In this document: piece after piece, positions 6,274-6,881 of the stretch
How positions within the stretch are numbered: position 1 is the first letter of the stretch
Layout: the number at the start of each line of letters is the position of its first letter
DNA from: Porticoccaceae bacterium
Lineage (GTDB): Bacteria > Pseudomonadota > Gammaproteobacteria > Pseudomonadales > Porticoccaceae
Length of the DNA stretch: 6,881 nt
Assembly: GCA_017858295.1 (NCBI GenBank)
Contig: JAFMBU010000087.1
Coordinates: 1 to 6,881, forward strand
Direction of reading: 5' to 3'
Translations under genes and position numbers: made by a program
Notes under the pieces: generated by a model
Databases searched by the model: none
Told to the model about the DNA's origin: nothing
What the model saw: the letters and a program-made list of their open reading frames with translations, nothing else

Positions 6274-6881
6274 ACTATCGGCTCAGATAAAGTCAGTCGT
6301 GTTATCTGGAAAGCCGGCGAAACCGCCGAGGGCACAGACTGGGTCGCCACAGAGACCGCGGTCGCGTTAGTCTACAACGGTATTTCCCATGTGGTGATGA
6401 TGGCCACACCGGCTGATTTGGAAGACTTTGCCTTAGGTTTTAGCTTGAGCGAAGGTATCTTGCAAAGCGCCAAACAACTGCTGGATTGCGAAATAACCGA
6501 AACCGACAAAGGCATAGAGCTGGCCCTCAGCATCACCGCCGAACCCTTCGCCAAACTAAAACAAAAACGCCGCAACCTAGTGGGCAGAACCGGTTGCGGA
6601 CTCTGCGGTGCTGAATCCTTAGAGCAGGCCATTAGCGAACCCGCCACGGTCACCGCCGACTTATCCATCAGCCACGAAGCCATTCAAAAAGCCTCTAGCG
6701 CCTTAGCCGCAGAACAAAAACTACAGCAACAGACCGGCGCAGTGCACGGCGCCGCCTACTGCAACCAGCAGGGCGAACTATTGCTAGTGCGCGAAGATGT
6801 TGGTCGCCACAATGCCCTCGATAAGCTTTTGGGAGCCCTGGCCAGAAAAGGTCAAGAACAAAACCAAGAACAAAACCAAGA
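6268..6881 (+). CDS. fdhD: Formate dehydrogenase accessory sulfurtransferase FdhD/FdsC, 5' part
   Basis: FdhD proteins (FdsC in fds operons) bind the bis-MGD cofactor and transfer sulfur to it, which formate dehydrogenase needs for activity. The frame runs off the window after 204 codons; the family is usually about 260-280 residues. Family marks are ETAVALVYNGISHVVMMATP (29-48), EDFALGFSLSEGI (52-64), the CxxC in RTGCGLCG with Cys110 and Cys113, TGAVHGAAYC (156-165) and the hallmark VREDVGRHNALDKLLG (174-189). The start is GTG, two bases after the fdsA stop; a same-frame TAA at 6226 and lack of another ATG/GTG/TTG between them leave little choice. No good Shine-Dalgarno element precedes it, so translation may depend on coupling with fdsA. 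From residue 196 the protein becomes a QEQN repeat. The operon position is that of fdsC, with fdsD expected next but not visible. Confidence 0.93.
   Translation, partial: MATIGSDKVSRVIWKAGETAEGTDWVATETAVALVYNGISHVVMMATPADLEDFALGFSLSEGILQSAKQLLDCEITETDKGIELALSITAEPFAKLKQKRRNLVGRTGCGLCGAESLEQAISEPATVTADLSISHEAIQKASSALAAEQKLQQQTGAVHGAAYCNQQGELLLVREDVGRHNALDKLLGALARKGQEQNQEQNQ
6853..6881 (+). repeat. In-frame 12-base tandem repeat within fdhD
   Basis: CAAGAACAAAAC occurs at 6853-6864 and again, identical, at 6865-6876, followed by the first five bases of a third copy (CAAGA, 6877-6881) at the window end. The unit is a multiple of three and encodes Gln-Glu-Gln-Asn, so copy-number change would keep the frame. 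It follows directly after the conserved VREDVGRHNALDK region, where the family usually has a short linker before the C-terminal part. The total copy number is unknown because the window ends inside the array. Confidence 0.9.

Overview
The window reads as part of a proteobacterial chromosome, most likely a marine or aquatic gammaproteobacterium. That placement is an inference from protein flavour and moderate base composition; no taxonomic marker is present. All six recognisable genes lie on the + strand and fill almost the whole window. No transposase, phage gene, tRNA, rRNA or CRISPR array was seen.

Layout: (1) positions 1-372 hold the 3' end of a class III alcohol dehydrogenase (S-(hydroxymethyl)glutathione dehydrogenase, frmA/adhC). 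(2) Fourteen bases later comes a complete S-formylglutathione hydrolase (frmB/fghA, 387-1238). (3) A 167-base intergenic region (1239-1405) follows. It has no convincing terminator but carries three regularly spaced AATAAG/CTTATT half-sites, a possible operator. (4) A tightly packed operon for a soluble, NAD+-linked molybdenum formate dehydrogenase follows: fdsG (1406-1894), fdsB (1891-3417), fdsA (3419-6265) and the start of the fdhD/fdsC sulfurtransferase gene (6268 to the window end). In known fds operons a small fdsD gene usually follows; it would lie beyond the window.

Together the genes form a complete route from the formaldehyde-glutathione adduct to CO2. FrmA oxidises S-hydroxymethylglutathione to S-formylglutathione, FrmB releases formate and glutathione, and the FdsGBA complex oxidises formate to CO2 while reducing NAD+. 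FdhD/FdsC supplies sulfur to the molybdenum cofactor of FdsA. All expected cofactor ligands are visible: one [2Fe-2S] site in FdsG, FMN/NADH glycine-rich loops and one [4Fe-4S] site in FdsB, and in FdsA one [2Fe-2S] site, four [4Fe-4S] sites and a cysteine (not selenocysteine) molybdenum ligand.

I see no undescribed system here; the locus is a well-formed example of known chemistry. The points worth a second look are small: the half-site array before fdsG, a hairpin that spans the fdsA stop and the fdhD GTG start, and an in-frame 12-base tandem repeat inside fdhD at the window edge.
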